Assembly (NCBI GenBank): GCA_029948255.1 | Contig: JALIZF010001876.1 | Location: forward strand, 806,001-870,000 | Source of the DNA: Telmatactis stephensoni | Lineage: Eukaryota; Cnidaria; Anthozoa; Actiniaria; Isophelliidae | Length of the DNA stretch: 64,000 bases | Direction of reading: 5' to 3' | In this document: piece by piece, positions 41,009 to 55,000 of the stretch | Layout: the number at the start of each line of letters is the position of its first letter | Numbering within the stretch: the first letter of the stretch is position 1 | Notes under the pieces: model-generated | What the model saw: only the letters and a program-made list of their open reading frames with translations | What the model was told of the DNA's origin: nothing | The model's database searches: none | Program-made: the position numbers and the translations under genes

Positions 41009-41229
41009 GACGAGTTATTATACTGGGTTTCCTGTGTAAACAAAGGAAATTTACTACGCATGCTCACAACGCCAGCTGGAAAGAAACCTCGTTGGCTCCG
41101 AGTTCTATGGAAACAGAAATCGAAGGAAGCGGGAAAACTACGAGTACGACTTCATGGTTTATGGACATATGCAGCAGTAAATATGTAATCCATGCGAACA
41201 AAGCTATCGTTTAGATATCCCTTGGACTC

Positions 41230-41283
41230 ATGGATTTACAAGAGGTGATCATAGATGAGGACACGAGTGCTGAGTCTGCAAGG
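41230..41283 (+). CDS. ROCO-TIR first coding exon (tentative)
   Basis: ATG followed by DLQEVIIDEDTSAESAR and a GTGAGT donor in phase 0, matching the phase-0 acceptor at 46702. It follows non-coding sequence that could be a 5' UTR. The link across 5 kb rests on phase and position only. Confidence 0.4.
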
Positions 41284-44200
41284 GTGAGTACCGCAGAGTT
41301 TGGGTCTGTATAAAAACACGCTACAAATACATGTACATGGATATTTTAGATAGTAATCAATAGAGAATATCAAGAACTAGACTCATAGATTCCTGGTCGG
41401 TATCTTTATTATTCAAAGCGAGGGTTGTTGTCAAGTTGTGTATTAATAAGAGATAGTTACAGATTTTTTGATGTATTGTACGATTTTAGTCCGATTTTCA
41501 CTAAACTGTCAAGTATTTTTGTGATCGGTCCTCTGTGCCTATTAAAAGTCTTTAGGGTACCGTAAACGTAATCATTAATACACTTCAACGAATGTGCATA
41601 CTGCTTCTCGAAACCTTACGGTATCACAGAACTTGTGGTGAATCGCTCTAACATTAACTTCTTGTAGTCATTCATTATTAGCAAAATTGGAAAATTCTAT
41701 AGTTCGATCGTATTTATTCATTTTCCTCTGCCATTGATTCTGGTAGTGTTCTATTTGACTTTTACATGATCCATCTAGTAAACATTTTCTTTTCTTTCGA
41801 TGACAAAAAGCTACGACCAAAGCTTAATTAAAAATTTCATTTCTTCAACATACAAATTGCGTAACCATGGGAAACCCTGCCAACAAATATACATAACCAG
41901 CCAGCATGATTCATATTTTAGCGAAAAATACCAGTTATTTGTGGCGTTTTAAAATCATTGATTTATACTGTTAATCTTAGATTATATTCCTTCCAAAGGT
42001 ATTGCAGTTTTTCGCTGTTTCTCAAGCGAAAGAGATCTCCGTAAATGTGTTTGTTTACGAGTGAAATAAGAAAGCTTCTCCCTAATGGTTGAAACTGTTT
42101 ACTTTTTGTACAAGTCAAGGCGAATTACTCTGTTTTAGATATTTTATTTTCTTAAAGCATTTTCTTACAGTACTTTCTAATACGGAAAGGTTAAAATACT
42201 AAATCGAAAAGTTACATACAGTTTATATTATGTTTCAATTTTGAGAAAGGTATTCGTAATCATTTGTCAGAATAATATATGGTAAAGGTAATATTTATGT
42301 AAATAAATAGTGTTGCTATATACATTTGATAAAAATCACTTGAGTCTCCAATAGGAGACCTTTTTGATTTTTTCGTCTCATGTGAAATAAATATTCATTT
42401 TTTTTGATAAAAACACCAGATAAAAGTTAATACTACCAAAACTGTACATTCAACTTCTCTATAAGTACATGTATATATATGTCTTAAGATTTATAATCTT
42501 CTTAAGCAAAATAGCAATACATGACTTAATATAAGGTTTAAACTTAACATGTGCAATATTCAATCATAAATTCAATCATTAAATTTCCTACAAAAATTGA
42601 TGTGTCAATTTGCTTTTCTCCCATCCATGTATGCATCCATGCACCTATCCGTCCATTCTACCATTTAGTTACATTGAAAATATGTGTTTGTAAGTTATTT
42701 CTAGTATATTGAATAACTCAGATGAAAGATTTTCCTAAGCATTGTCAGTAGAATAATTTAATAACTAATAATTACAAATGAACAGAGCCCATTCTTGAAT
42801 GTTGTATGGTGTTTTAACTGAATAAAGTATCATTTTTTGCAGTTCATTCATAATATAGGTATTTATCACTTGACCCACATTTCCCTGCTCGCACAAGGAT
42901 CTTAATAAAACCTCCAGAAAAGATGACGTGAATCGGTGCCTATATGGCTTTGCTCGAGTGAGCTGTAAAATCCCATATGGCCCGTGCTCATTTCTGCGCG
43001 CTATATTTCTATTTGTATTTGAGAGTTTTTTAACACTTTTTATAACAAAAAAAAAAGCAGGTCACAGGATGGGAAAACATTTGGCTTTTGGTCATTTGTA
43101 TGGGCTGCACTACATTTATTTAGTAATATATGGATTTTCATAATATATCTTATCTGTGAATTCACCACATAATTGTGTTTCTAATACCAAGAATTTTTTA
43201 AAGTCACTGTTTGAAATATCTGATTATTTTGGGTATAATACCTAGACACCTGTTCAGACCAACAAATTTTCTGTTCATGCACGCAGTGATACTTAAAGAT
43301 GAAGTTGGGAGCCATGCCAAAAATTATGGCTCTACATGTCTTGAATTGGGATGCCATGGCAATAAAATTAGATTATCATGTAAATTGGTCTTAAGATGAA
43401 AGAGCGGCATCTTATTGTTTTTTGTTTTACAGCACCTGTGGTGTAGAGCAATTTAAACAGAGCCTTAAGAGGCAAGCCCATTATCTGCTTTATAATCATT
43501 AGCTAGACTAAGTATTCTATTTTTTATAATTTCCTCAAATCTTATTGGTGTAAAGACTTTTCTAATTTCTACTTAAATTGATCTGGAAGTTGTAATTGGA
43601 CAGTGTAATTAGACTGTTACTTGTAATCAGACTTGTTATCGGGTAGTTGAATTAGGTAAATGTTACATGTACAGCTAATGTCTGTATAAGAATCCTAGTT
43701 AGGTAGTGATAAACTGAAAAAACTTATATCAACATTGATTCAAATCACTATAGCAACGTGCTAGTAGCTATTATCCAGAGTTGATGACTTTGTGTCTATT
43801 AATTATGCAAATTTGGATAAAAACAACACTTTTGTCTATTTTTATTGAAATTGACATAGTTTCTGTTAGTTGATAAAAATACTTGTGTTTTCCAATTTTA
43901 TCTGTAATCATACTCAAAATAAACAAATTGGACTCATGCTGTGTGGCTGTCCAATTTTTTCCATTTTGTATGATTAAAGACTGAACTAGACATCCAGTCT
44001 GTCCTATTACCATTATTATCTTATCATAGTTGAACCTTATTATTGATGTTTATAGACTAGATCATTTCCCTCTAAACACTTCAGCTAATCTATGGTTTTA
44101 TTAAAAATCTATACCATTCTATACTGCATTCTGGTATGTTCAACATTCCCTATTTGACTTGAATAAACAAATATATAAATGGAAGAATGAATGAATGAAA

Positions 44201-47200
44201 AATGAATGAACGGCAATCCTGTAACAATGTATTATGGCATTCTATACTAGTCTTAATTAGCTCTATTTGCATTTTGCCCTCTTTTATAACATTTCCTCAG
44301 GGTTTGTACACCTGGAAATCCTGGAAAATCCTGAATTTTTCAATAAATTCCTGGTGAACTCCTGAAAACACAAACAAATAAGTGCGCGTTACATTTTACG
44401 TTTACATTCCTTAACTTGGCCAGTAAAAAAACGTTATGCAAAATAATATATTTTGCTTGTGCGAACTAGTGAAAAGCTTCAAGAAAACTCCTAGAAATAA
44501 TCTGAAAATCCTCCTTCAAACTCTTGAATTTATTGAATTTTCTGGGTGTACAAACCCTGTTTCCTAATGACGTAACTAAATCAATTAATAGATAAATGGA
44601 AAATGAATAAATGAATGGAAATTGAATAAACAGAAAATGAATGAATGGCAATCTGTAATGTTGTCAAAAAGAAGATTCACAATACTGACATTTCAAGCCT
44701 TTGTCATAGTGAAAGAGAATGAATAAATGACTAAAAGAGTGAGTGAAAAAATGTGAATGATTAACATCCAAGCTGCCTAGCTGTGCTAAAATCCATTAGT
44801 GTTTTAAGATTTCCAATCTTGTGACAAGAACCCTGAGGGATATTTGCTTTGTATTAATCTGCTTGGGTGTGTTAATTAATCCCATAAGCTTTATCTGCCA
44901 AATTGTGACAGGACGTGTAGGCCAGCTATGACAGCTAAATGTAGATGACACAATCTTCCTGTTTTTCTCTGTTAAATTTTATTTTTTGTTGTGAGGATTA
45001 AGAATATTTAATAGGATTAAAACTGATTGTGTCAGATATTCCAAGAACTGAAGGATGAAATTTGTCCCATACAAAAATTCAGTAAATTAACATTTAAGAG
45101 CGATTTTAAATAAAATTTTCTGAAATTGGCTAATGCCCAATTGCAAAGTAAAGCTTTATGAGCACATTTTACACTTGAAAACAAAATACTCATTTGGCAC
45201 ACTTTTGTCTTGTAATTTACCCAGATGAAGTAATGTGCATTTCAATTGAAATGTTTTTTTTGCTACATGTTTGTGCTATTTGTTACAAAATTAATGTTTT
45301 TTTAAGTGACTGTTTTTCAAACTTGTCCATCAAAACTGTCTCAGTATTTTTACAGAAGAAAATAAATTTCATTGAAGATGAAATTCTTTGGGTTTTTTTT
45401 ATTTTGCAAGCAATCTTGCCCCCCTCTATGGTGCTGAGGAGTTTGAATTAAGAACAAAATATTAGTTATCACCTGGTAATATATTTTTGTAATTACAATA
45501 AACATTGTTTCTAAGCAACACTAGACAGTATACACATTAGCAAAGCAGTAGAAATTTACCAAAGGTGTACAGCTTGATTCATACATGTATTTGTAGAATA
45601 TACAAATATGTAAACATTTTCTGAATTGGATAAATTGTATTTACTAAAGCATCCAGTTCATTTCAGTCAAAATCATCTCACATTTTGTTTTTTCATAATT
45701 CATTTTCAAGGCAATACCAATAATATTCTTGAATCTTTTTTTTTTTTGCAAAATTTTTATTTCTCAGACTTCGCAATCTTCAAAAGTTCTTTGTTGGTTG
45801 GTTTGATAACTAATTAAACTTCCTGTATCCTCAAGGTCCATTAACCATTTTTTTACCAAGCTTTTAGGCCCATGGCCTGAACATCAGTGTTAAACATTTA
45901 GTGAACAATCTGCATTGTACTAAATGAAGCAATCAACAATGAATGATCCAAACACCTGGTACATGCTGCATCATGCAAGCAACATTTCCTCAAGGGCTCA
46001 CATTAAGATAACAAAATCAAGCACAAGGAATCACAAATAATGTGTTCTAGATCATGGCTAAACTAGTTATTTCAATTTAGTAGTCAGAGTAATATAATTA
46101 TCTAGCAGTTTTCTACCATCAGGAGTAACTAGTATAAAAGAAACTACCTTGGTTAATATTGTTAGTGGTTGAGGATACAAGAAGTTCAATATTACTCTTC
46201 AAAATATTGTGGAATTAAAGTTTCATGAATGTGTTGAGGTGAAAATTAATTGACTTAATTCATTATGATACAGGCTGATTTAGTAGATGCAACACAAGAA
46301 CAGAATGTGAGATTATGGAAATATCTCATTGCAATGTATGACTAATGTGACAGTGTTATTTAAGGACACCATTTCACTTGTTTTCATTGCCCTCTTCTTG
46401 AAGTTGTGGGTATCATTAGTCATTTCACACAAAACTGACAGTGTGTAACAGTGTCATGTTTCACGTTGTTTAGTTTTGCTAAATCAGTCTATTAACTCGA
46501 AGACAAGATTAAGCGAGCCCTCCCTCAATTGCTGCCTCCTTAAATACCATTTGAAATAGGCTCCCTTGACTAAATGTCCCCCCCCCTCATTATGGAGGGA
46601 ATACAACATTTGCATAATTTAAAGAGGACTTTTCAAAATTGTTTTATAATTTTCTCGACAAGCATTCTATTTTTAATGATAATTTTTTCCTTCTATTTCA
46701 GAAGCTTTTACAAGAAAATTGCCAGGCAAAAAAATTACTTCTGAAAAAATGCACAAATCTAACATATGAAGATATAGAGTCATTAATTGACTTATTAAAC
46801 CCTGACTTGAGAACAATATGTATAAGCCACTGCAAGAAATTTGATGACCAAATTGTGAATAAACTTACTGATCACTGTTCGAAGTTGACAGAAATCACAT
46901 TTAATGGATGTTTTAAGGATATAACAAAAACTGGACTGGCTAATGTAACAACGAAGTGTACAGAACTGAGATTTTTATCTGTTTTATGCTGTGAAAGTGA
47001 TGATATTGATGATAATGAATCAGGGGAGTCAGAATGGTGTCTTGATGATGAAATTTTTACTTCAATTATGGAAAATGGCCCTCTGGCTTTGCAACATTTT
47101 GGGCTATGTGGATTTAAAAATGTTACCTCTGATGGCTTACACAAATTTTTAAGCCATATTTGTTCAACTCTAACTTCATTAGAATTGAGTGAGCTACCTT

Positions 47201-50200
47201 CAATTACAGATGAATTAATAAACAAAATTGGTCAATTATGTCCCAATTTAATGACTATTAATTTCCAATATTGTAGTCTTACAGATAAAGGAATTGAAGA
47301 TTTTTGTTCCAAATGTACATTATTACAATCTGTGGACTTATGCGGATGCAATCAGTTAACTGATGAAGCGGTCTTCTCTCTGGCCAAACACTGCTCCTCA
47401 TTACAGAGTATCAAACTAGGATGGTGTTTAAAGATAACAGAAAAAGCATTAGAAGTACTTTCAACAAACTGTCCAAATCTCAATTGTGTGGACATACGGC
47501 ATTGCTCAGTAATACACATTCCATACAATTTTGTCAAATTATGTTCACTAAAAGAATTACTTGTAGAAGGTTGTACTGGTCTGAAATGTCCTCCACTTGA
47601 TATAGCACTACAAGGCATTAAGGCAACAAAGCAGTTCTTAGAAGACAGTAATCTACATTGTATGTGTAGAGTTGCATTTATTGGTGATGAAGGAAGTGGT
47701 AAAAGTAGTTTATCTTTGTGCTTGGTGAGCTCATCTTTGGCTGTTGCAGACAGTAGCACTGAAGGGGTACATGTGTCTAAATGGAGACCATTCTCTGATT
47801 ACTCAGGTGGGTTACCTTTCAGAGTTGGATAAGGGTTGGCAAGGTAAACAATCCCTTCTAGACCACATAATGAGAGTATGACACCATATGTCTATAAACC
47901 ATTTATTGAAACTTTACCAATTACTTACCTTTCAGCAACCACTTACTGACATCTTACCAACCACTTAGTAACTGACACCTTACCAACCACTTCCTGACAC
48001 CTTACCAACCACTTCCTGACACCTTACCAACTACTTACTGACACCTTACCAACCACTTACTGACACCTTACCAACCACTTACTGATACCTTACCAACCAC
48101 TTACTGATACCTTACCAACCACTTACTGACACCTTACCAACCATTCACTGAAATCTTACCGATCACTTAACACCTTTCCAACCATTAACACCTTACCAAT
48201 AATATTAGTTACACGTATCCCTGCCCCCTCTTGCCAACCATCAAACAACATCTCTTTTATCCATTCATAGACAGTTTAGAGTAACGTTTGTTACTTGTTT
48301 AACTATAGTGCAAACTGTTGATAAAGAAAAACTTAAAGTATCAATCAACGACGAATGGAAGGATTTAACGATAGAAGTCTGGGACTGTGGTGGAAGAAAG
48401 GTCAGTTGAACGAAATTAAGCACATTGAGACTAGCGAAAATAAGACGTCTTATCTAAGGCGCTACTTAAGCAAGGCGCAAACTTCTACGTATAAACGGCA
48501 CTTTTAGTCTAAGACGCGCCTTACCGGTGAACAGCGTTCTGAATTGTTGGCTGGATAAGGCACGAATAAGGAGCGTGTTCCACTAAAAGTGCTGTTTATA
48601 CGGAGAAGTTCGCGCCTACAAGGTGCGTCTTAAGTAAGGCACGTCCTATTTGGTCTCGTTCGTTTATGAGAGGTGTCCGGTTATGTGAGGTGGAAGTTTA
48701 ACGACATCTGAATAAACAATCTTTCCTGACTTCACGTTTTGGTCCTCTGGCGGTTGTTTTTCCTGGCAAGGGTTGGTATCCTTTGTTATACTATCTATTC
48801 AAATACCGTTTTAAATTTGCAGTGTATCCAGGGCCTGCACCCTTTATTTCTCACAGACCAAACGCTGTATGTGCTAACGTTTAACATCAATAATCCACGA
48901 GACATCGAGGGTATGCCTAACTGGCTTTTTCTTGTGCAAACCAAGGTACGTACAGCCATGATATAAGGCTACAACGGTAATCGAGAAATAATTGAAAACG
49001 CAAGGAATAAAGGAGAGAAAGTCGGCAGACAAGACGAGGAAAAAGGGAAGGGAGGGAGAAGAAAGGGAGGAAGGAAAGAGAGATTTAGGGATGGAAGAAA
49101 GAAAGAAAGAAAATGGAATAAACAAGCAAATGCGTATATAACAAAGAAAGAAAGCACTCAAGTACAATAATTAACCATCACTTCATTGAGCGTACTCTCT
49201 GCTTAAAGCAGAGAGAACAAGCAAGCATGTTCCGAGCAAGCACTAGTGCAAGTCGCATATGTAAAGATATCAAAAAAGAAAGGAAAAAAACGGATAAAGT
49301 TAAAGAAAATTGAAAAAGATAGAAGTCATAAAAGAGAAAGAAGACTGAAGTAACTCGATCAAGTACTGAAATTAAAATACAACCGGTTTCCGATCATCGT
49401 TGTTGGCATATGAACAAACAATCCCTCACAGGTCTAATTGTTTGTTTGTTTTGTTGACTTAGACTCCTGGTTGTCCGATCATCGTTGTTGGCACTCATGC
49501 AGATGGTTCAATTGCTGACTACAAAAGCATTAGTGACAAAGCTTTAAACACTCTTAAAGCGGCAGAGAACGATCACTACTTGGAGGTGAAGGCTGAACTC
49601 GACATCTTAAAGTGAGTAAACGAAGACATGTTTTGGTTAGTGACATTTAACTAAACATATGTTGGCCAAGTGCCACGTGAAAAATTCGTAAACTTGTATG
49701 TGTATATTGCCCGATGTGTCTTCAGATTTTGCAGTTGAGCTAAATTACATTACACAATAAAATCTTTTTTGTCGCTGTGAGAAGGGAGAAATTTATCTGG
49801 AGTTTAGAGAATAGTATGTGCATATTTATCGAATTGGCTGCCTTGGTTTCGCAATTCTTTCATAGCAGAGCTCTTCACAGGCCGAAAAAGCTGAGCTCCG
49901 TATACATGGAACATTTACAAAGGCAAAATCGGGTCGCGCGCCAAAAATTTGTCATCGCTGCTCGTTGTTTGTCCGCCTTTTAGCGCGCGCGCTCACTCGC
50001 TACCAGCAGGAGCCGACTTGGGTGACTTGCGTGCTACTGAAAGAAAAAGAAAATTTTTGATTTGTAGTTTGAACTTGAGTAAAAAAAATGGGGAAAAAAT
50101 GGGGGATTGCTCGTTCTAGATATAAAAGAAATTACAAACCATATCAACTTACAGACGGATAAGCCAATTTGACACTCTATAAGCCATCTTTTTGTTGGCC

Positions 50201-51973
50201 TCTTCCTCCTTGTCATGGACAACCCAAAGATCGAGTTTATTTTTATCAATACGCACGCATAGATGACGTCATTGTATCTTACACGCGCTCTGATTGGTTG
50301 ACATGTTTCAATGAATATTATATAAAACAAATAGATTCCATTTTTCTGTGGGTCTGTACTCTAATAGATGGATTGCTCAGAAGACGTTAAAATGTCGTAA
50401 GAACAAGTTAGGCTTTGTCTCGTGGAATACTTTTTGTTCTCATCACATTGACGTCAACTGCGCATCTATTAGAGTATAGACGCACGGAAAAATGGAATCT
50501 GTTTGCGAAATAACATATTTTATTGTCTGTTATGGTTTAATTATTATCATTATTACTAATATGTGTTAATGGCAATGACCTTATAGAACTGATGACAAGA
50601 AGGACGATGCGTACATCCAAACTCGAATCAAGAGATTAGAACAGTTACTGAATTGTCGACCAAGATTACCAGATAAAGTCTTGTATGTTAGCTCTATCAA
50701 GGGAAAGGTAATGATAAATTCAAGTAGTTACAGCAGTAGTTAGAGTCGTTTTCGTATGAGTGGGAACAATGCACGGTTACGATACGATACGGTTACGGCA
50801 TGAATTTCGAGTGTTTTTATAGACATTACGGCACTGACACGGTCACGGTACGGCGCGGTAAGTTTCCCACTCATACGAAAACGACTCTATCACACAACTT
50901 ACAAATTAGTAGTATAGTAAGGAGATGAGGCAGCGGAAGGCAGGTAGCCGAACTTTGAACGGCGGATGACAATTGTAGTGGAAGCAACACGGATAAAAAA
51001 CTTATTGCGCTTGCTCGAAAATTCAAGGGGAATTCGTGGACGCGTTTGTGTTTACAGTCGATTCAACTGTTGTGTATTATCATGCGAATTTCTCGTGTAT
51101 TATTTGACTAAGGAATAAATCAAGGAAATCGATGTTTTAGGAAAAAATAACCACTAACTTTTCACGGTAAGCCTTACTTTTCAAGGGTAACTAAACCTCC
51201 AGTGGCTCTATTTAAAACTTCCGAGTATGCGCAATGCGTTTTTCATTCGTGCCAGTGGAAGCATTACCAGCAGTGGAATAGATTTCGTATGACTGTGAAA
51301 ACGACACCGCACGGTCACGCCATGGTAATGGCAGGAATTTCCAATGTTTTTATAGACAAGCAAGGCCCTGACACGGACACGTTACGACGCGGTACGTTTC
51401 ACACTCGTACGAAATCTGTTCTAGTAATAGAGATAGAGGTGGTAATAGTAGTAATAGAAATCCACTCCCTTAAATCACTCGGTAAACTTCAGGGTTGTTT
51501 CTCAAAGCGCGCGATATTTTCAATTTCTCTGTACAGTCAATTTACGGGTGCTCGCGCAGTCCCGTAAGTTGACTGTGAATTGTGAATTGACGGGTCGCGT
51601 CTTTCGAGAAACTGTTCTCAGCCTATTTGCAATCAATTCGGCTATTCTTGAGGTTTTGCTGTATTTTTTAGGGAATAACCGATGTCCAAAATGAAATCTT
51701 CACTCAGCTTCTCGATCCTGAGCTGTTTCCACATCTGACTGAAGAAATTGATATCCACATTACGTATCTGTATTCTGAGATCTTAAAGCTCAGAGAAGAT
51801 AAAGTCGTTGTGATCCCCTGGGATCAGTACATCAAACTGGCATCCGAATCAGGGATCAATGACGCCGAGGGGATACAAAAAGCAACGGCGGTACTTGAAT
51901 GCAGGGTAAGACATGCGAAAGTAAATGCTTGCAAATAAGGGTCAAAATGCATGACATGCTCATCATCATCATT

Positions 51974-52008
<35 letters not shown>

Positions 52009-55000
52009 TTTTGATTACACGGCCCGTGATTAACCTTGGCAAGTGCCAGCCTTGGGAACGCCAGCCTTGGCCTTTGTTTTCCTTTGTTTTGTTTGTTTTT
52101 GTTTTTGTTTTTGTTTTTGTTTTTGTTTTTGTTTTTGTTTTTGTTTTTGTTTTTGTTTTTGTTTTTGTTTTTGTTTTTTTGTTTTGTTTTGTTTGTTTGT
52201 TTGTTTGTTTGTTTGGTTTGTTTGTTTTTGTTTCATTGACCTCAATAAAGGGTCTGTTTATCTGTTAGCAAAATGAAACCAAGGTCACAAGTCAATAACC
52301 AAACCTTATTTCACAAACAACATTTTGATACCTATTCACGGACTATCTAAGTTATCTCCCACCCGTGTATAAGGTTGGCCCCCCTCCTACCCCTCTATTG
52401 AGGTGTGCTTATAATTTCCATCCAGTTTCTTCGTCCAAATACTGGCGTACAAAACCCTAGAAATCCCTGGAAATTAAGCACGAATCTGTTTTTCACAAAT
52501 TATTTGATACTCAGTTAATATTTGACTTCTATCCAGGGATGTATTATGATATTTAAAATTCCCGCCAATAATCAAGACCGCAGTCAAATTCGTACCGTCT
52601 GTGTCAACCCCAGTGTGTTATTAGGACTGTCCTGGCTTGTATGCACAACGAGACGGAACCAAGAGAGTTCGTTCCTCGTTTTATTAAAGGGGGCTACTTA
52701 GGAGAGGTACTGGCCTACCAACACCAAGCCTAATGATTGGACACTGCGCTCTGCTGTGGACGATATTGTGAATAAAGGGCTTATTAGAGAAGCTGTGGTT
52801 CCGCTGTGTTTTCAGGTAAGTTTAAGAGAGAAAAACGACGACAAAAGACATAGAGAGAAATGACTATCAAATAAACAAGAAGTGAAGCCACCAAAACAAT
52901 CCTAAAGAGAAGTGTAGCACTGGACCCACCCTTCAAAAACCGATGAACGAATATCCAAACTAACTGCCTGTAAATACAGCATCCTTACACTGCGCACTGT
53001 AAAATTAGGTGCTTGATTTTACGATGCGAGGTGCGAATTGATTATAATTGTAGGCTGTTTTTTTGTATTCATTCTGGTTTTGAAGGGCGAGTAAGGTGTA
53101 ACGCTCCCCAGACAAGAACAAAAGCATACAACCAAGCACACAAACAAACAAGGAATGGGAAACAACACAAGATAAAGGAGCGGAGAAATCATTACCTAAA
53201 CAGAAAACATATTTTTAATCTAATTTTATGACATTTAAATCCTCTTAGGCCATTCATTTGAGTGAACAAGAAATTCTTAAAATTCTACGTTTTTGTCGTA
53301 ACATTGGTGTTCTGGTAGAAGGCGCACCGAAAGGCAGCTATGAAGTTGAACTGGTACTCGCTTACTACAAGAATCTCTCTGTAGTCAAAAGATACTTTCT
53401 TCCTTTACAACATCAGCTACCACCCAATACAAAGGTCAGTAAACTATCCTTATAATTGTATTAAAGGCAATAGGGCCCAAGAATATATTCTTGAGGTACA
53501 CCACAAGACGTTAAAAAAGGTTAGAAAGGTTTGTAAGCCATTCATTCTGTTAAACTACCTTAAAATTCAAACCATTTTACTCATCTTAAATCCTATTCAT
53601 AGGCTCCAAACACGTGGCCTGCCGCTGTACCTGAGGGCAACATTCAAGTTGGATGGCGTTTCAAGTTCCCGGATGAAGTCTCGTCCCAGTGCTCAACGCT
53701 CATAATTGGTGCTTGTAGAAACTACAAAATGAGCAGCGATATCTACTGTTATTGTCAGCGGTGTCTCGTTCTAAAAGTCGGTGACGTCATGGTCAAGATA
53801 TCACGTGACGGTTCGTACTTGGACATGATTGGTCGGTGTAAGATATTTCATGGCAGTAAGCAGGCTCTCAATATGACATGGTTTATTCTGGCACAGTTTT
53901 TCTACGTCACTGACACTCTTCTATTGAACTACTCGGGACTGAGCCCTGAGGTAAGTAACAACTGAGACCACGATCCGTAATACAATTATCTATCTTTTAC
54001 ATGCTCAACATAGAGTAGGCTTCTATCGTGCGACTAGCTGTAAAAACGGCGCGGTCACGGCACAGTTACGACAGGAATTTGGAATGTTTTTATAGACAAC
54101 ACGGCACTGACACGGTCACGGCACGACGCGGTCAATTTCACAGTGGAACTGGTCAGCTGAAGGTTAATGGCATAGTTATTGCGTCCGATCAGAAATGATG
54201 TCTATCTCAAACTACTCGATTATTCTTACCCACCCCGTTTTCATGGCACTCGGCGACACGTTTTGGAATCCGTATCAGCCGATACGGATTCTAAATCCGC
54301 CGAGTAAACGTTCAAATAAGCGTCTTGTTGATCATTTATTTGATACTTTAGATCATGGTACCGCTGTATGGCTGCAGTCGCCCAAAACACAAATCCCTGT
54401 TCGAACTAGTCAAGGACTATAATGTCGATCCAAGTCAGTTGGCCAACTATCGATGGTTTCTTCCTCCTGGAGGTGAGTGTTGGTATCTTTATCCTACAAT
54501 CCATAATTCTGAATCCCTCTTAGTTAGTTTTTTTTTTTTCACATCTTTATTGGACAAACCATAACTAAAATACAAAAATTAGAGAAAGTAGAAACAACAA
54601 AACAAAGGCACTGTCCAAGAGGTGGATACAAACGGGACACGAAGTCCCATGCGAGGTATACCCGCCTTGAAGTTAGCTTAGTTAGCGGGTCTTTCGAATA
54701 ACGGGTTCCCTGAACTCTTTAGTTCACGAGTGGAAATCGAGCCGAAACGTATACTGCATGATGAAATAACTGATGTACTGCTTTTTTTTTCAGGGCTTGA
54801 TGCAGAGGAACATACACAAATCCCTTCAGACACAAGTACGTGGCTTTCTACCATTGCAAGTAAGTCCGTACTTTTGATATATGGTTATTTCAACCAGTCA
54901 GATTCGCCATCATCGTCACCACCACCATGATAGGTAAAGTCAGTGGTCTCCCAGGAAGCCGACGGTGCGCTCTTTACCCCCTTCTCTCCACAAGTGCCCC

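Noticed and set aside
47930..48195. Regular short repeats resembling a CRISPR array
   Set aside because: Units are contiguous without spacers, and the setting is an intron of an animal gene.
52036..52276. Phe-Leu and Cys-Phe repeat frames, with Lys-Gln repeats on the other strand
   Set aside because: They are translations of the (GTTTTT)n microsatellite.
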